Source: Pyxicephalus adspersus (lineage: Eukaryota; Chordata; Amphibia; Anura; Pyxicephalidae). Taken from it: a stretch of DNA of 64,000 nt. Position 1 is the first letter of the stretch, and each line of letters begins with the position of its first letter. The notes under the pieces are model-generated. The model made no database searches and was not told the DNA's origin. It saw only the letters and a list, made by a program, of their open reading frames with translations. Made by a program: the position numbers and the translations under genes. Positions 11,460 to 24,000 of the stretch are shown piece after piece. Location: contig NC_092860.1 of NCBI RefSeq assembly GCF_032062135.1, positions 69,964,342-70,028,341 of the forward strand. Direction: 5' to 3'.

Positions 11460-12950
11460 CCTTGTTTAGACCCGGAGGGGATGTTGCTTTAAGGTTGACA
11501 ATCCACTTGGTTTCTGATTGTAAAAGTTTTTTGTCAAGGTCACCTCCTCTAGGGTTTGGGTATATGAGGTATATAAGTCGAAAATTTTTTACATGTTGGG
11601 GTTATATTGGTGTTTTGTGCCAACATGTTGGCAGATGGGCGTGATGATTTTTCCTATTTCGATTGAATGTATGTGTTCATATATTCTTTTCTTAAATGTT
11701 CTTTTGTTTTTTCCTACATAAAATTAACCACAGTTGCATGTTTTAATTGTAAATGACTCCTTGGGTGTTGCAATCTATGTAGGAGTTAGGTCTGTGGATA
11801 TTGCCAGTAGGAAGTGTAATTGTAAGGGATTCATTAATCCATTTGCATTGATTACAATGCCCACATTTGAAAGTGCCAATAGTATTTGTAACAGAGTGTG
11901 TGGCCAAGTCACTGTCCGATTTATAGTGGCTTGAGGTCAGTTGATCTTTCAGGGATTTAGATTTTCTGTGTGTAATCATGGGTTTTGTGCCTACATATTT
12001 GCTTACTTTGGGGTCTTCTAATAAAATATGCCAATTTCTTGTGAGGGTCTTGGTAATGAAGCTGTGGTATTTGTTGAAAGTAGTGATGAGTCTGATTGGG
12101 CACTTTGATTGGGTCTTATGTTTCTTAGGTTTGAAGATGATATCTTCTCTTTGAAAATATAAGCTCTCTTGTATTATTATTAATATGTAGCTCTCTCTAA
12201 AAGGTATGCTCTTAACCAAAGATTTGGGGTGTGCACTTTCAGAGTGTAATATTGTATTGCCTGCTGTTTGCTTTCTGTAAAGTGTTGTGAAGAGACTGTT
12301 GTTTTTGTCAATACTAATGGAGAGATCAAGGAACGGCAGTTGGGTTTTGTTGTATTCCAATGTGAATTTGAGTTTAAATGTGTTGGTTTGTTTAGAATTA
12401 AATATTTCCAAGAATGTTTGTTCAGAGCCTGTCAAAAGATGATCACGTCATCTATGTAACGTTTACAGGTATGGATAAATTTGATGTATTTGCTGGCTGT
12501 GGGGTCGGAGAATAGCATTCTTTCCCATTCTCCCAAATTTACATTAGCATAAGAAGGTGCGCACTTGGTTCCCATAGCAAGACCTTGCTTTTGAAGGTAT
12601 ATCTGATTGTCAAATGAAAGGTCTATTTAAGATGAAGGTGAGTAGGGATGCTATTAGGTGGTTTTGAGGTTCTGCAGGGATAGGCTCTTTTCAGACATGC
12701 TGCAATGGTGCTACGACCCAATGTGTGTGGGATGCTATTATAAAGACATCCCACATCAATGGTCGCAATAATGGTATCTTGGGGAACTGCCATGTTATGA
12801 GTCAATTTAAGCACATCAATTGTGTCCTGTAGGTAAGAGGGTAGATCAATCACAAAGGGGCTGATATAGGTGTCCATTAGCTCACTGACATTTAAATCTG
12901 TTTTGACATACACACAAGTGAAATCACTATTCACTGATACATGTCAACAA
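11460..12950 (-). pseudogene. Penelope-like retroelement, reverse transcriptase plus GIY-YIG relic
   Basis: Reading on the minus strand from 12934, the first frame has the RT A-box as TIDVGCLYNSIPH. A second frame at about 12440-12610 gives QGLAMGTKCAPSYANVNLGE and the catalytic YIDD as CKRYIDDVIIF, then a TGA where Trp is expected. A third frame, 11743-12435, gives LPFLDLSISIDKNN and TTLYRKQTAGNT, and finishes in CNTQGVIYN. After another frameshift, VGKNKRTFKKRIYEH and RGGDLDKKLL resemble the GIY-YIG endonuclease core. This domain order is diagnostic of Penelope-like elements. At least three frame breaks and one stop make it inactive. Confidence 0.88.
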
Positions 12951-13304
12951 TCATTTTTTTAAAAATTTGATTTCTCTAAAGCAAAACTATATTGAAATTT
13001 GAATCAGATCCAAAAAGCTTAGGAACATTTTTTTTCTTTAACATTCATACTATTGTGAGATGACATATTATAAAGTGCTAATTATTATATATATTGCTTG
13101 ATATAAATTAGTTTGCAGTGTTGCAACCAAACAAAAAAGTCCTACCTCAATTGCGCAGCTGAAAATTAGACACCAGGACACAGTAATGCGCAGTGTCCAG
13201 TGGAGCGAAAATGCGCATGGCGAGCTTACGCGCATTCGCTTGATCTTTACTGAAATAAATGATTTATTACTGAAATAAATGAAGGTGCGAATTCTGCACT
13301 GTGG

Positions 13305-13492
13305 TGAAGCCTAGATGTCTTTAGGAGGGTATTGGACAATTTTCTGGAGGAAAAAAGGAGTCCATCACGAGTTACTAGCCCTGATGGGTATGTGTTACCT
13401 CCTTATTATAGATGTGGGGCACTGTGAGACACAGGAGCTGGACTAGATGGGCCATTGGCCGGATGCAGCAGACTCTTTTTATGTTCTTATCA
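13305..13492 (+). mobile_element. CR1 LINE 3' end fragment
   Basis: The sequence contains GGAGCTGGACTAGATGGGCC and ends ATGTTCTTAT, the hallmark 3' untranslated end of CR1 elements known in birds, reptiles and frogs. No reverse transcriptase part is attached, so it is a 5'-truncated copy. Confidence 0.7.
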
Positions 13493-14109
13493 GGTGATCG
13501 GTCTTATCAGGTTGGTGCTCATTGCTGGTGTTGGGTTATGGATTGGTTCTGTCATAGAGAGCGATTGCTGTACATTGCATGAATGACATCCACACTTATT
13601 GACATCTGGTTCTGTGCGTCCAATACAAGAAAAGTTACAATGTCAATGCATAGCAGCAGGTTGGGTTTACCTGACATCTCATGACCCATGTAACGCTCGG
13701 TGTGCTGGGATAGGTTGGTGTGCAGGGTTCAGCTCTCTATTGTCTGTGTGTGTGCTGTATGAGAGGACAGGGCAGACATGACACTCATTTACTAGGTTTG
13801 TCAGGGGGAAGTTTGTATTGGCTGCTGCCCATACAAACCAACCTGGGCTCCTGCTAATGGGAACATGAGAGCTTATATGGATGACCGAGGTCAGCACGCC
13901 TCTTGTGTATTGGAAATGTGCACTACACCCCTACTACTTCCTATTTATTTTTTCTTGAGTTTCTTGAAAGGAAATTGAGGAAATATCATTCCCAGTATCT
14001 TAGTTTTTGCAACTATCTTTGTAGAACAAATCATCTGACAGCTGCCAGTTTTCTAATTTCATTGTGCATAGCAAAACATGGTAAGCTCTCTCTGATGGGG
14101 ATACTATGA

Positions 14110-14700
14110 AAACTGACATGTTGTCTGGGAGAAATTCCCTTTTTCATGATTTCCCAAACAAGGATAAAATTATTCAACGCATCTCTGATATGCCACTTAG
14201 CAGAAATACTGTTAAAGATCGATACGTGGCAATTGATGTTAGGTAGCAGCTCACCACTGACTTACAAAAGGCAGCCTGTTACTCCATGTGCTTGAAAAAA
14301 AAAGCACAGATATGCAAGGTATGCAGTTATTTTGTTTTATGCTTTTGGTGACATCATGAGAGAAGAGCTGGTGAAACTGGTGTTTTTGCCCGAAAGAACA
14401 CAAGGGATAGATATCTACAATGCTGCGATGGATGTCCTCAAAGATGTCACAGAAATGATGAATTATATCATGACTCATGCTCTGAATTTTCGACAGTTTC
14501 AAGCACTTCTTGAGGAGGTTCAGGCTTGGGATTGCTTTCTTTACTTTGGATCATCAACTCTGAGCAGCTGTTTTCAGATTTGAATTATATCAAATCTGAC
14601 ACCAGAAACCAACTGATGACCTAAGTGCTGCATATATTGCTCTTAAACTTACTATGTATGAGCCAAGGTTAGACACATCAGCATGCATACAAAAGTAAAA
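14110..14700 (+). pseudogene. hAT transposase relic (ZBED/GTF2IRD2-like)
   Basis: Broken plus-strand frames read KIIQRISDMPLSRNTVKDRY and QLTTDLQKA, then after a gap NFRQFQALLEEVQAWD, then FSDLNYIKSD at the end. These correspond to conserved blocks of the hAT transposase group that also gave rise to domesticated ZBED and GTF2IRD2-like proteins. The blocks are much closer together than in a complete transposase, so there are internal deletions as well as stops. No inverted ends were located. Confidence 0.7.
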
Positions 14701-16770
14701 AATCAGATTAATTGGATTAATTGTTCAAAAGCATGCCAAATGCAAACATTTATTTTTCAATAAAAATGACCAGTTGCATGTACCTTTCTGCTTTGCTAGA
14801 TTTTGGACTTGATGTTTTTATATTTGGTATCAGATCATTTTATTCCTTACAGGAATAGGTATGCAGTTTTATGGATAGGTATTCATATTTACTGATTGCC
14901 ACATCTGGGTGTTTGGTCATGTCTAGATTGCTGGAATTGCTGGGTTAATAGGAGTGGGATTACAGGTGCTAAGGGTTATTTCCTTTGGTATATAAGGTGT
15001 ACAATGGCGTTGTTGAAGGGACTCTGCATGGCCATGAAACCTGTATTTTGGAGTACTGGTGACTTTGCATTCTATTTTCATGCATAAGCAGCCACACATC
15101 CACTTAAAATCACAGTCCTGGAGGATAAGGCACCAAAATATTCTGAAAGAGGTCTGAAACATCAGCTGTTTCTGTAAAATATTCCTCTGAACTTCACAAA
15201 GAAGTATTGAAATCCTTCATCCACATGACCTTGTTGAATCCACTGGGCCACTGATGTCAGGGTGCTGGGATATGGACCCTGGCTGTGTCAAACAGTCTGA
15301 AAAGGAGAGACTCCAGATAAAGCATAAACAGAGAAACCAATAATATACAAAAGGTGGTGTGTAAAGTCTGGGGATTAGCTCAGACCTCAGTTAGCATGCT
15401 TTTTACCAAAACACAAGTTTTTATGGGAATAACTCAAAAACAGCTTCTTTTCAGCAACACAGGAAGGTAAATTAACAATAGAAAAAAGGCTTACTTCAGC
15501 CTAGTGGTGTAATTGTCCATAGTCCATCAGAACATCCCCACGATAGGGATGAGTCCAATACAAGTCTCTCGTGAGGGTCCAATCCCCAGCCTGGAGTTTC
15601 CACAGTCCATAAATCAATGAAAACAAGTCAGCATGAACAGCAACACCACTTCTAGCTTGATTCCCCACAAGCTTGTTTGCAGGCCACTTCCTGCAATTGC
15701 ACCTCAACTCCCATTTGCACACCCGAGTCCTTATGAGACTACCACCTTCCTGCTGGGCAGGTGCATTTCCTGGTGTGTACTTTGATGGACTGAAGAGGCC
15801 CACCCAATCCTTCCCCTTTAGTCCGGAGTCCAGGTCCCATGACAACTAGCGAAAACACAGCAACATAGTTGCCTAAAGAAGAAACAATCCCAGACTCCAT
15901 TTCCAACACACCAGTGTTCATATATAGGGAAAATGTATTTTCCATCAAGGATCCAACTCTGCGATCCTGTACAGGTGTAAAAGGTACCAGTTGGTCATTT
16001 AAAGTTTTTACATCCTGAAAAGATTAAATAGCATCCCCCGTTACCTGTCAGAGATCTCTGGGTATACAATATTAAATACTAATTGAGGATTTATGAGCAA
16101 GAAAACAGAGGAAAACCACCTGCTCCTTCTAAAAGGGAATGCATAGGTTACTTTCCCATTTCATTACATACCAAGTATCTAAGAATTAGAGGAGCTCTGT
16201 GTTAAGAAGTAGAGCATGAGGCCCTGTTCCTCAAACATTCAAAGGTAGTTAAAGTATGTTTTTTTGGAAGTGTGAATAGAAAGTGGTGTAGCTGTATAAG
16301 CTGCCAAAAAAATTAGGAGGGCAAAAAGGGGTCATCTTTAATCTTGGAAATGGTTGGTTAATCAACTCTAAGTCTAAGAAAGTGGTTATTCTTTTCTGGT
16401 CATTTCTTTTCTTTTAACTTTATACAGTTCTAAATTCTCCACACTTTTACCTGAGGGCTGGCAAAGCAGAACAAGGGTTCCTCCTTTCACTTTCACCCAG
16501 AAATCTCAAATTATTTCTCTGGCCCACAAATCCTTGATTTGCAGTGGATTTCAGGTGCTAGGATACAAGACTATTTTTAGACAGTATAGAACCCCTATAC
16601 GTTTGCACAACATAGAGTACTGGAGTCAAGGAATGAAGTGCCAATAATCAGATGAGTGCAGAAGATACTCGTCTAGACAAGCTGGTAGGGGCATTAATGG
16701 TATAACCATGCAATACTGTTCTATTTACAACCACTGCTTCCAATCCACAACTTTTCTATAATGAACAGCA
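14701..16770. other. No gene recognised
   Basis: A relatively GC-balanced block at 15280-15950 has a 114-codon open frame on the minus strand with no domain I recognise. Its composition differs from the AT-rich flanks, which suggests an old unclassified repeat. The rest holds nothing I can support. Confidence 0.4.
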
Positions 16771-16775
16771 GCATA

Positions 16776-16925
16776 ATACATTGACATGTTGGGTAGGCCA
16801 GGTCCTCCCTCTGTTTAGGCTAAACAAAGAATTTGGCATCTTAAGGTACTTTTTGAGGCTAGCCAAATGGTATACAGATGGATTTATGGTTGTGAGAGAA
16901 TGTAAAATAGTCACAGGAAAGCCTA
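16776..16925 (-). mobile_element. Possible L1-type LINE ORF2 C-terminal fragment
   Basis: On the minus strand the sequence reads LKMPNSLFSLNRGRTWPTQH in one frame, which resembles the region near the end of frog L1/Tx1 ORF2 where GRP precedes the terminal segment. The fragment is short and diverged. Confidence 0.35.
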
Positions 16926-17342
16926 TATTAAAGAAGGAATATTAGGTCTGTCCTCCATTGTTGTCAGTTTTGAAATATCCTGGCAAATCCAGCCAGTCTC
17001 ATAGTTCCACACTGCAGAAGACTGTGCCATGTCCGCAGGTAAAGCAGTGGTGGGGAAAAAAAAAACAGAAATCTTTGGTTTGGGGTGGTTGGTGGCTGCA
17101 GATGCCTTCCATCTGCCAAGCAGAAACGCAGGCAAAAAAACTGTATGACAGTCTAATACAAACTCTAGTATAGTGCACCTGTTCAGCTGCATGGTATTGC
17201 ACATATCTAACCAACCAGTTATTTGGCAGTAATTCAATGGATTAGTAAAACAAAATTGTAGATGCCAATAAGAAAAAAAAGGTCCAAAAGTAGCCTCACT
17301 TAAGAAACCAGTTGTACAATCCTGTCCCACTCAGAAAAGTTG

Positions 17343-17436
17343 TTGATCAGGCAGATGTTTGCTGAAGCAAATGGCCAGGCAGTGTCCCTTTCTGAAATAG
17401 ACGTTCTTACCTTCCTGACCACTGCCCAGCTGTCAT
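17343..17436. repeat. Palindromic CAGGCA repeat, decayed copy
   Basis: TGATCAGGCAGATGTTTGCTG and CAGTGTCCCTTTCTGAAATAG followed by TTCTTACCTTCCTGACCAC resemble the arms and centre of the repeat at 19831-19906. Confidence 0.45.
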
Positions 17437-17922
17437 ATGTCACTGGTCTGCTGTTGTGCGCAGCTCAGCATTGCTGCCAGGGTTACCCAGCAATTCAGGC
17501 TTCCCTTGCGCGTACCAGGAATTAACTCAATCAATATGGCCGAAGATTATATTCAAAAAGAGGCGGAACAAGATGGCTGTGACCTGGGATGGAACTGGGA
17601 CACATATCCTGGGTTTAGTTCTGCTTTAATGCTGTGTGCTTCCACCAGACAGGACAAACTCTGAGCCTCTACTGAAATATAACCATTTCCCCTTGAACGC
17701 AGACTGGAAACTATCCCCTAATAGGTAAAAAAGAGGGAATGTTGTGAATTAAAAACATCCACACTTCTTCTGTTTCAACATCAACCTTAATTTTTTATCC
17801 ATTACCTTACTTGCCTTTCCCACTGTTGCACCGACTTTAGATTAAATAGAAGTGGTGAGAAAAGAGAGAAGACCCTCACTTTTTTTCCAACAAACAAACA
17901 TAAAAAACACTTTCAGAACTTT

Positions 17923-17928
17923 TTTATT
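17923..17928 (-). terminator. NDUFA7 poly(A) signal
   Basis: AATAAA on the minus strand (TTTATT on plus), 59 bp past the NDUFA7 stop codon. Confidence 0.65.
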
Positions 17929-17986
17929 ATTGGTATTTTTACAGTACTCTTGCAGATTATGATAAACAAAATCTTCAGGGAGGTGT

Positions 17987-18083
17987 TCACAAGTATGGTT
18001 GATCACGTGATAATTCCAATTTTGGAGGGCTATCTCCAGGCCTCACTGGCGTTTTTGAAGCTACCGAAACTGCTGAATCAGAA
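17987..18083 (-). CDS. ndufa7: NDUFA7 coding exon 4
   Basis: Acceptor CTTTTCTTGCAG precedes 97 nt that finish with ELSRDQPYL and TGA. The alanine-rich linker of the mammalian protein is replaced by a serine/proline linker, and the DQPYL terminus is kept. Confidence 0.95.
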
Positions 18084-21000
18084 CTGCAAGAAAAGAAAAA
18101 AAATTATATTATATCTATTTAGTCTAACTGGTTATGTAAAGTAACAAAATTTAGTTTTAAAAGCATATTATGCAGACAGAAAAAATTAAAAATAATTGTG
18201 CCCCTGAAATGAAGCGATTGTGTAAAAAAAAAAAAATTTTGAAAAAAAATTTTAGTTAAAAAAAAAAAAAAAAAAAAAAAAAAAGCTTTAGTTCCTCACA
18301 TTTTTATGCAATCTTTTTGTTCAACCCACTGAATTAAAGCTAAAAGTGATGACTGCATCTGAGTTGTTTCATTTCATTAAAATTAACTGTGGTAATGTAC
18401 AGAACCAATGTATGTTATATAAAGATTTCTTTTTATTGGATTCAATACAGCTATTTTGTATTGAATCCACTACAAAATGATTAGAGCTTTCCTGCACCGA
18501 CATCACCGGGGAAAGTCACTGCACTCGCCAGCTGAAGATCCGAAGAAGAGGAGGCCGCCTCCCATCCCATTTTTTTTTTTTTTTTTAACATTTTCACGTT
18601 TTAACATTTTCATGAAAATCATAGCACAAAATAAAACCAAAAAAAAAAAGTAAATACCATGAATTATATTTTAACAGTGGTACCTTAAAACAATCAAATT
18701 TCCTTTAGCAGCCATCTTTTGGTGTTGCTTTATATTGTCTGTGCTTTGGTACTCAGATAACCCCAGGAACCTTAGACCTAAGCCTTAGAAGTTGTTTTAG
18801 CTGCATAGGGTTATTCTGTAGGAGGATCAGGGATTGTGAAATTGATAGTTGTTTGGAGTAGTTGTTAGTACAGCCTCTAATTTTCACCAGGAATAAACAA
18901 AGATGGAGTCTCAAAACTACTTTATACCTGAGCAAATGTGTACAAAAGGTTTTAATTAATCATTACCCACTCTGAAAAATAGAATTTATTTGAATTTTAC
19001 TAACCTGACTGAAGTTCCTCCAGGTGTTAGAACCTTTTGGGAGGACATAATAATTGTAGGAGGCACTGCTTCTCTGCGTCCATCACGGGTACAATAATAG
19101 TTGTTAGCTAACTTATGGTTTGGACCAACTGGTAGAGCTGGAGGTGGTGGAGACCTAAAAGTTAAAATTTAAAAAAAAAAAAAAAAGTTTTTCAACTAGC
19201 AAGGAAAGCTTAAATTGAACCTAGTTCCCACTCCCCCACAGAAGGCCCTAACTGAATATTGTGTATATATTATTTTTGTTATATTTACTTTTTTCTGATG
19301 TGTTCAAGCCAGTTACATGACAAATGATCCTCTCCTCTTTTTCCCCCCAGCATTTATGACATTAGTATAGCAATCTGCATCATCAAAACAAAACTTAAGT
19401 TCTGCAGATTTCCTAAGAACTTAGGCCCCCAACACTGCTGCCTTGAGAGTAACAGCAGAATTCACTAACTGGGAGGTGAACCACCTATGGATTAAAACAG
19501 ACTGTCCAGCCAAAAAAAAAAAAAAAAAATAGAAAAAGAAGTTGGGAGCAGTTAAACTTGAAGCTGTACAAGTGCTCTACATACAGCATTGTTCTATGAA
19601 GAGGCACATGTCAGATTTCAGCAGGTCAGCATGACCATTTTTCAAAGGTGACGGTTGTCTAATATGTGCACATAGCTCTTAAGCCTAGATTCGTAGGAAC
19701 ATGCATTACAGACTCTAGTTGCCATCCCACAAATAGTTTTTATTATTTCCTGGTTTCATTTTTTAGTGTTTGTCTGATAGTATGTTTGTATGGGTATCTG
19801 GTTTATTTTGTTGATTTTGTTGAAAAATTTGCAACCAGGCAGAGCTTTATTGCAAAAAGGGACAGGTGATGTCCCTTCTACAATAACCATTCTTACCTGC
19901 CTGATCACTCTGTAAATCGTTTGGTTGGCAGGATAAATCCCAGCTGTGCATACAGCCCTCTTTCATTCATCTGTTATTCTCTGTGGCTGACGGTCAGCCA
20001 CAGTCTACAAAACAGAACCAGGAAATAGTGTTTATGGTTTATGAGAAGACCAGCTACAATTAACTGTAGACAAAATCACCAAAACACACACACCAGAAAA
20101 TAAGACAGTCAGGGTTAATCTCATTTTGATTTGTTCCACAAATAGCAAATTCAAAAAAGAAGAAACCTAGTAAACAAGCACAGAAAAAGGAGAGGTTATT
20201 ATGCTTATTATGTAGTTAAAGGCAAACAACTCAGTATGAGCAGGTGCAGTCTCTCCATCCATAATGGTTTTAGCATCTGTCAGAATTTGGAACTTCTCCC
20301 TTCGCTGCCACTTCAGTGCCTGCCAATTAGCTTCCCCTAAATAATGTCTATAAGCCTAACACACAAACAACAAGGTCAAAGTATGTAATCAGTAAGTGTT
20401 GACTCCAGACCACAAGGGAGAATGCTTTCAATCCAGAAGAATGCTGTCCTGCAACAGACATTGAACTTGGCTTTCCTGCCTTGTCCCTTTGGCAGCTCTA
20501 GTCTCTCTAACCCCTATGAAACCATGTAAAAAGTCTTGCATATTTACTATGGTTGCTACCGTAGCTTCTGACCCCTTGGAGTTCCTCGGAACACACCTGA
20601 TTACTCCACCTGGCCGTCCTACAATCACCCCAGGAGCACCCAAAACTGGTGACTTAGTATTCAAGTAAAAAATAAACTCCTGTTGGACACAAATAAAGTC
20701 ACTAGCCTATAGTGAAAAGAAAGAAACTTTAGGACATTAAGTAAAATGGATGCACTTTGCAGCATCCCCATGCCTCCCTTTAGCATGTGCTGCAGCCAAA
20801 GAGTAGATTAGTTCATGGCATCTAGACCTGCTTTATGTTTTTGCTGCTAAAGGTGTTTTTCAAAGCTTTTGATAGGATAAGATTTTATTATCAATATTAC
20901 ATATTAATAAACTTTCATATTTTAAAAATACAGACCCAGGTCTCCCCCCCCCCCCCTCAATTACCTGCTAGCGATTTCTGTGTAACGGAGCTGTAACTTT

Positions 21001-24000
21001 TCTTGAAGATTTTGCTGTAAATTAGAGAAAAGAAAGTCTTTTAATGCATTTTTTGAACAAAGGTTAAGCAGATTTGTTTTGATATTCTACAATGTTCCTG
21101 CTGTTGGTGACCATAAATCTGTAATCCGGTCTGCAATGTCAGGCTTTCTGACCTCAGATATTTTAATTTATAGCCAAATAGGAATGAGAAGATGTAATAG
21201 TGGAAGTGTAGGATATTCACAATTCAGATTCTCTTGTAGGGATTTGTGCAAACCCCAAATGAGTATATATACAAAAAAACAAAGTAACAGGTGGTTTTTT
21301 TGGCTCACATTAAATTGGTATTCAGTGATAAGTTCTCATAGAAAACATGTAACAAAGATATCAAACATCTACAATACAGGATCATTTAATTGATCCAACT
21401 TGGGCAAGTGGGGCACTAGACAAATAATAACCTAGAATAGATATACATCCTACCGTGTGTATGTATATTGGATATGTGGATATTTGATGTTTGATTAAGT
21501 TAGGTAATTAAAACAGGCAGTACACTTAAATGTAGATTTTGTTTTTTAGAAGAAACTAATATGTCCTTCAAACTGTCTTTTGAACTAACAGCAACAGCTT
21601 TAGTGATATTTCAAAGGGCTGGAATAGCCACATGGAAATATGCACACATGTAATCTGCAAAACAAAACACAAACAAATGTTAATGGTTTATTTGTATCAA
21701 TTAACAATGCAACATGAATGAACAGAAGAAAAATCGACTACCATTTGCCTTCAAACCAGCATATTCTTATAAGTACACTTGCACAAAAGTATTTTGTAGG
21801 AATATAGTCAGGTGAAAGATTATTAAGATTCCCCCTACATATGCCAACCTGTTTCTGGGGGGTTGGGAGAGAGAGAGAGAGATATTGTCAGATAAGACCT
21901 TGTCCCCTATATATGCCAAAGGTTTTAAAAAAAAAAAAAACAACAAAAAAAATACAAGTTAATACATATAAATTAAAGTTCACTATACCCTATTTAATTG
22001 TACAGCGCTGTGTATTATGTAGCGTTATATAAATCCTGTATTGATGATAATAATAATACTAAAACAACACACATTATCTATTCCTGTTTTGGATATCCTC
22101 ATTATTGTAAACACTGGCCATACTCTATCTTCTAACCCAGGGGTCGGCAAAGTTTTATGGCCACTAGGTCATTTATGGGGTGGGCGGAAGCGCACTAGGC
22201 TGGACCCGCCCTAATGGCTCCGCCCACCACCAGGAAACGCCCCCTGAAGAGAAATCACTCTGCTCCATATGCATTGCCCTAAAAAACACCTAGCTCCAAA
22301 ATTGCCATCATTAAGGTATAGACTTGTTAGGAAAGCATCTGAGAAAAGAGAAGAGGGCATTTACGTGATAAGTGCAATCAGTGTACATGGATCTATTTAA
22401 TGATGATGTAAACCTTGCAAAAGGTATTTACTTGAAAACGAAACATTATGTTGATTGTGACCCATGTAGGTAAAATGAAAAGACCGTTTAGGAAGCTCAT
22501 TTGCATCACCTTCAAAACTGCATCAATTCTTTTAGGTACATATGCGGACAGGTTTTGGAAGTTGTTATTCTACTGCACAATAAATTTGGCATTGGTGTTC
22601 AGCATAGAGGACACCATTAATCCTGACCAAATCCCCAACTGCAAAGTGCATTCTGATAAACTCAAATATTTTTATGCATAGTTAAGTAGCTTGGTCTTGT
22701 TTCCATGTATGGCTTTTTGGCCACAATTTTTCCATGAAGACCTCTTCTAGCCACACAGTAAATGGAAGTACCTGGGTCCCAAAGGTTTCTAACAGTTCTG
22801 AGCTAAAGGCCCCCCTTGTAATCTTCTATTTAAGAATGAAAAGAAGCATGATATATCCTTTATCTGTCATACCAAGGTTCCTTGCCAAACAACTGTGTCT
22901 TCATATTCACCATGGCCTGTTTCCTTGTGATTCTTTAAAAGCACATCTTGAAATACCTAGTCTGCTTGAAAATCATGGTGTATGACCAGTGAAATAAAAC
23001 AATCTTTCACTCCTTGGTAGCAGAGTTTTGCTCTTCCTCACCCAGTTTTAAGCCTCCTACACAGCAGTTTTTTTTCAGGTAACGGGTGTATATCAACCTA
23101 TATATGAAAAGGATGATCATTCCAGCCTATTATTCGCACTATTTTAGACACAACACATGTTTACAGGAGAGTAGGATGTTTTATATTTGGTAGACATGTT
23201 CCAGGGAATTTAAGTTATGGATCAGAGTCTTTAACCTAATTCAGACTTTATTTCATGTTCAAATTTGGGTAAACCCCCTAGAAGCAGACCATTGCTCATT
23301 CATAGAGGTTCCCCTTTTTGAGCTTTTCTAAAGTTCACAATTGCATCAAAGGCATTATGGTTAACGAACAATCCAGCTCTTTTATCCAGGATAGCTACAC
23401 TAAATTTCTCAAGATTTGGTCCCCTTAATATTTAAGTGTGCCTAATATGAGTACTCTGAGGCTTTTCCCCCTACACTCCTATTCAAGTCTATTGGGTAGA
23501 AAGGGTACCTTTTACATTTCATGTTATTTGCACTGAGACGCACTGGAAAAGTGGTCTTTGCCATTTTACTAGTGCATCCCTGTTTTATGTAAGTGTTACT
23601 GTTCTTGTGATCCAATTAGTAATCATAGTTTTAATCTTATTGCATTTAGTAATAATGTCCTTACAATTATAGTTTATAGGTTTGCTTTCTGACTGAATAT
23701 TCATCATACACAAAATCATACGCAAAAACACTCATCCAATCATCATACATTTCTAGCAACTGTCAAAGATGAAATGCCAGCAAACGTTACTAAAGTCTAT
23801 TATAAAACCATAATAAATGTGACAGTGTCCCAAAACCTTGTGGGAAAAGTGCCTAATGGGGTGTATGTACCACCCAAATATATTACATATTTAAGGCTCC
23901 AGGAAATGTTTTGAATTGTCTGACTTTTTCTGTTTGGTTTATGGAAAGCCAGATTGTGATTCGAGTAGAAGGGTTTCTCTGGTACACGACTCGTGTCTGG

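Larger units (their letters stand above)
19155..20964 (-). other. NDUFA7 intron 2
   Basis: Non-coding. It contains poly(A) runs at 19170-19186 and 19514-19530 and a palindromic repeat copy at 19831-19906. No other exon is supported. Confidence 0.6.

Noticed and set aside
15280..15950. Possible LTR or gene around the 114-codon frame at 15501
   Set aside because: I found no TG...CA ends with a target duplication and no recognisable protein domain.
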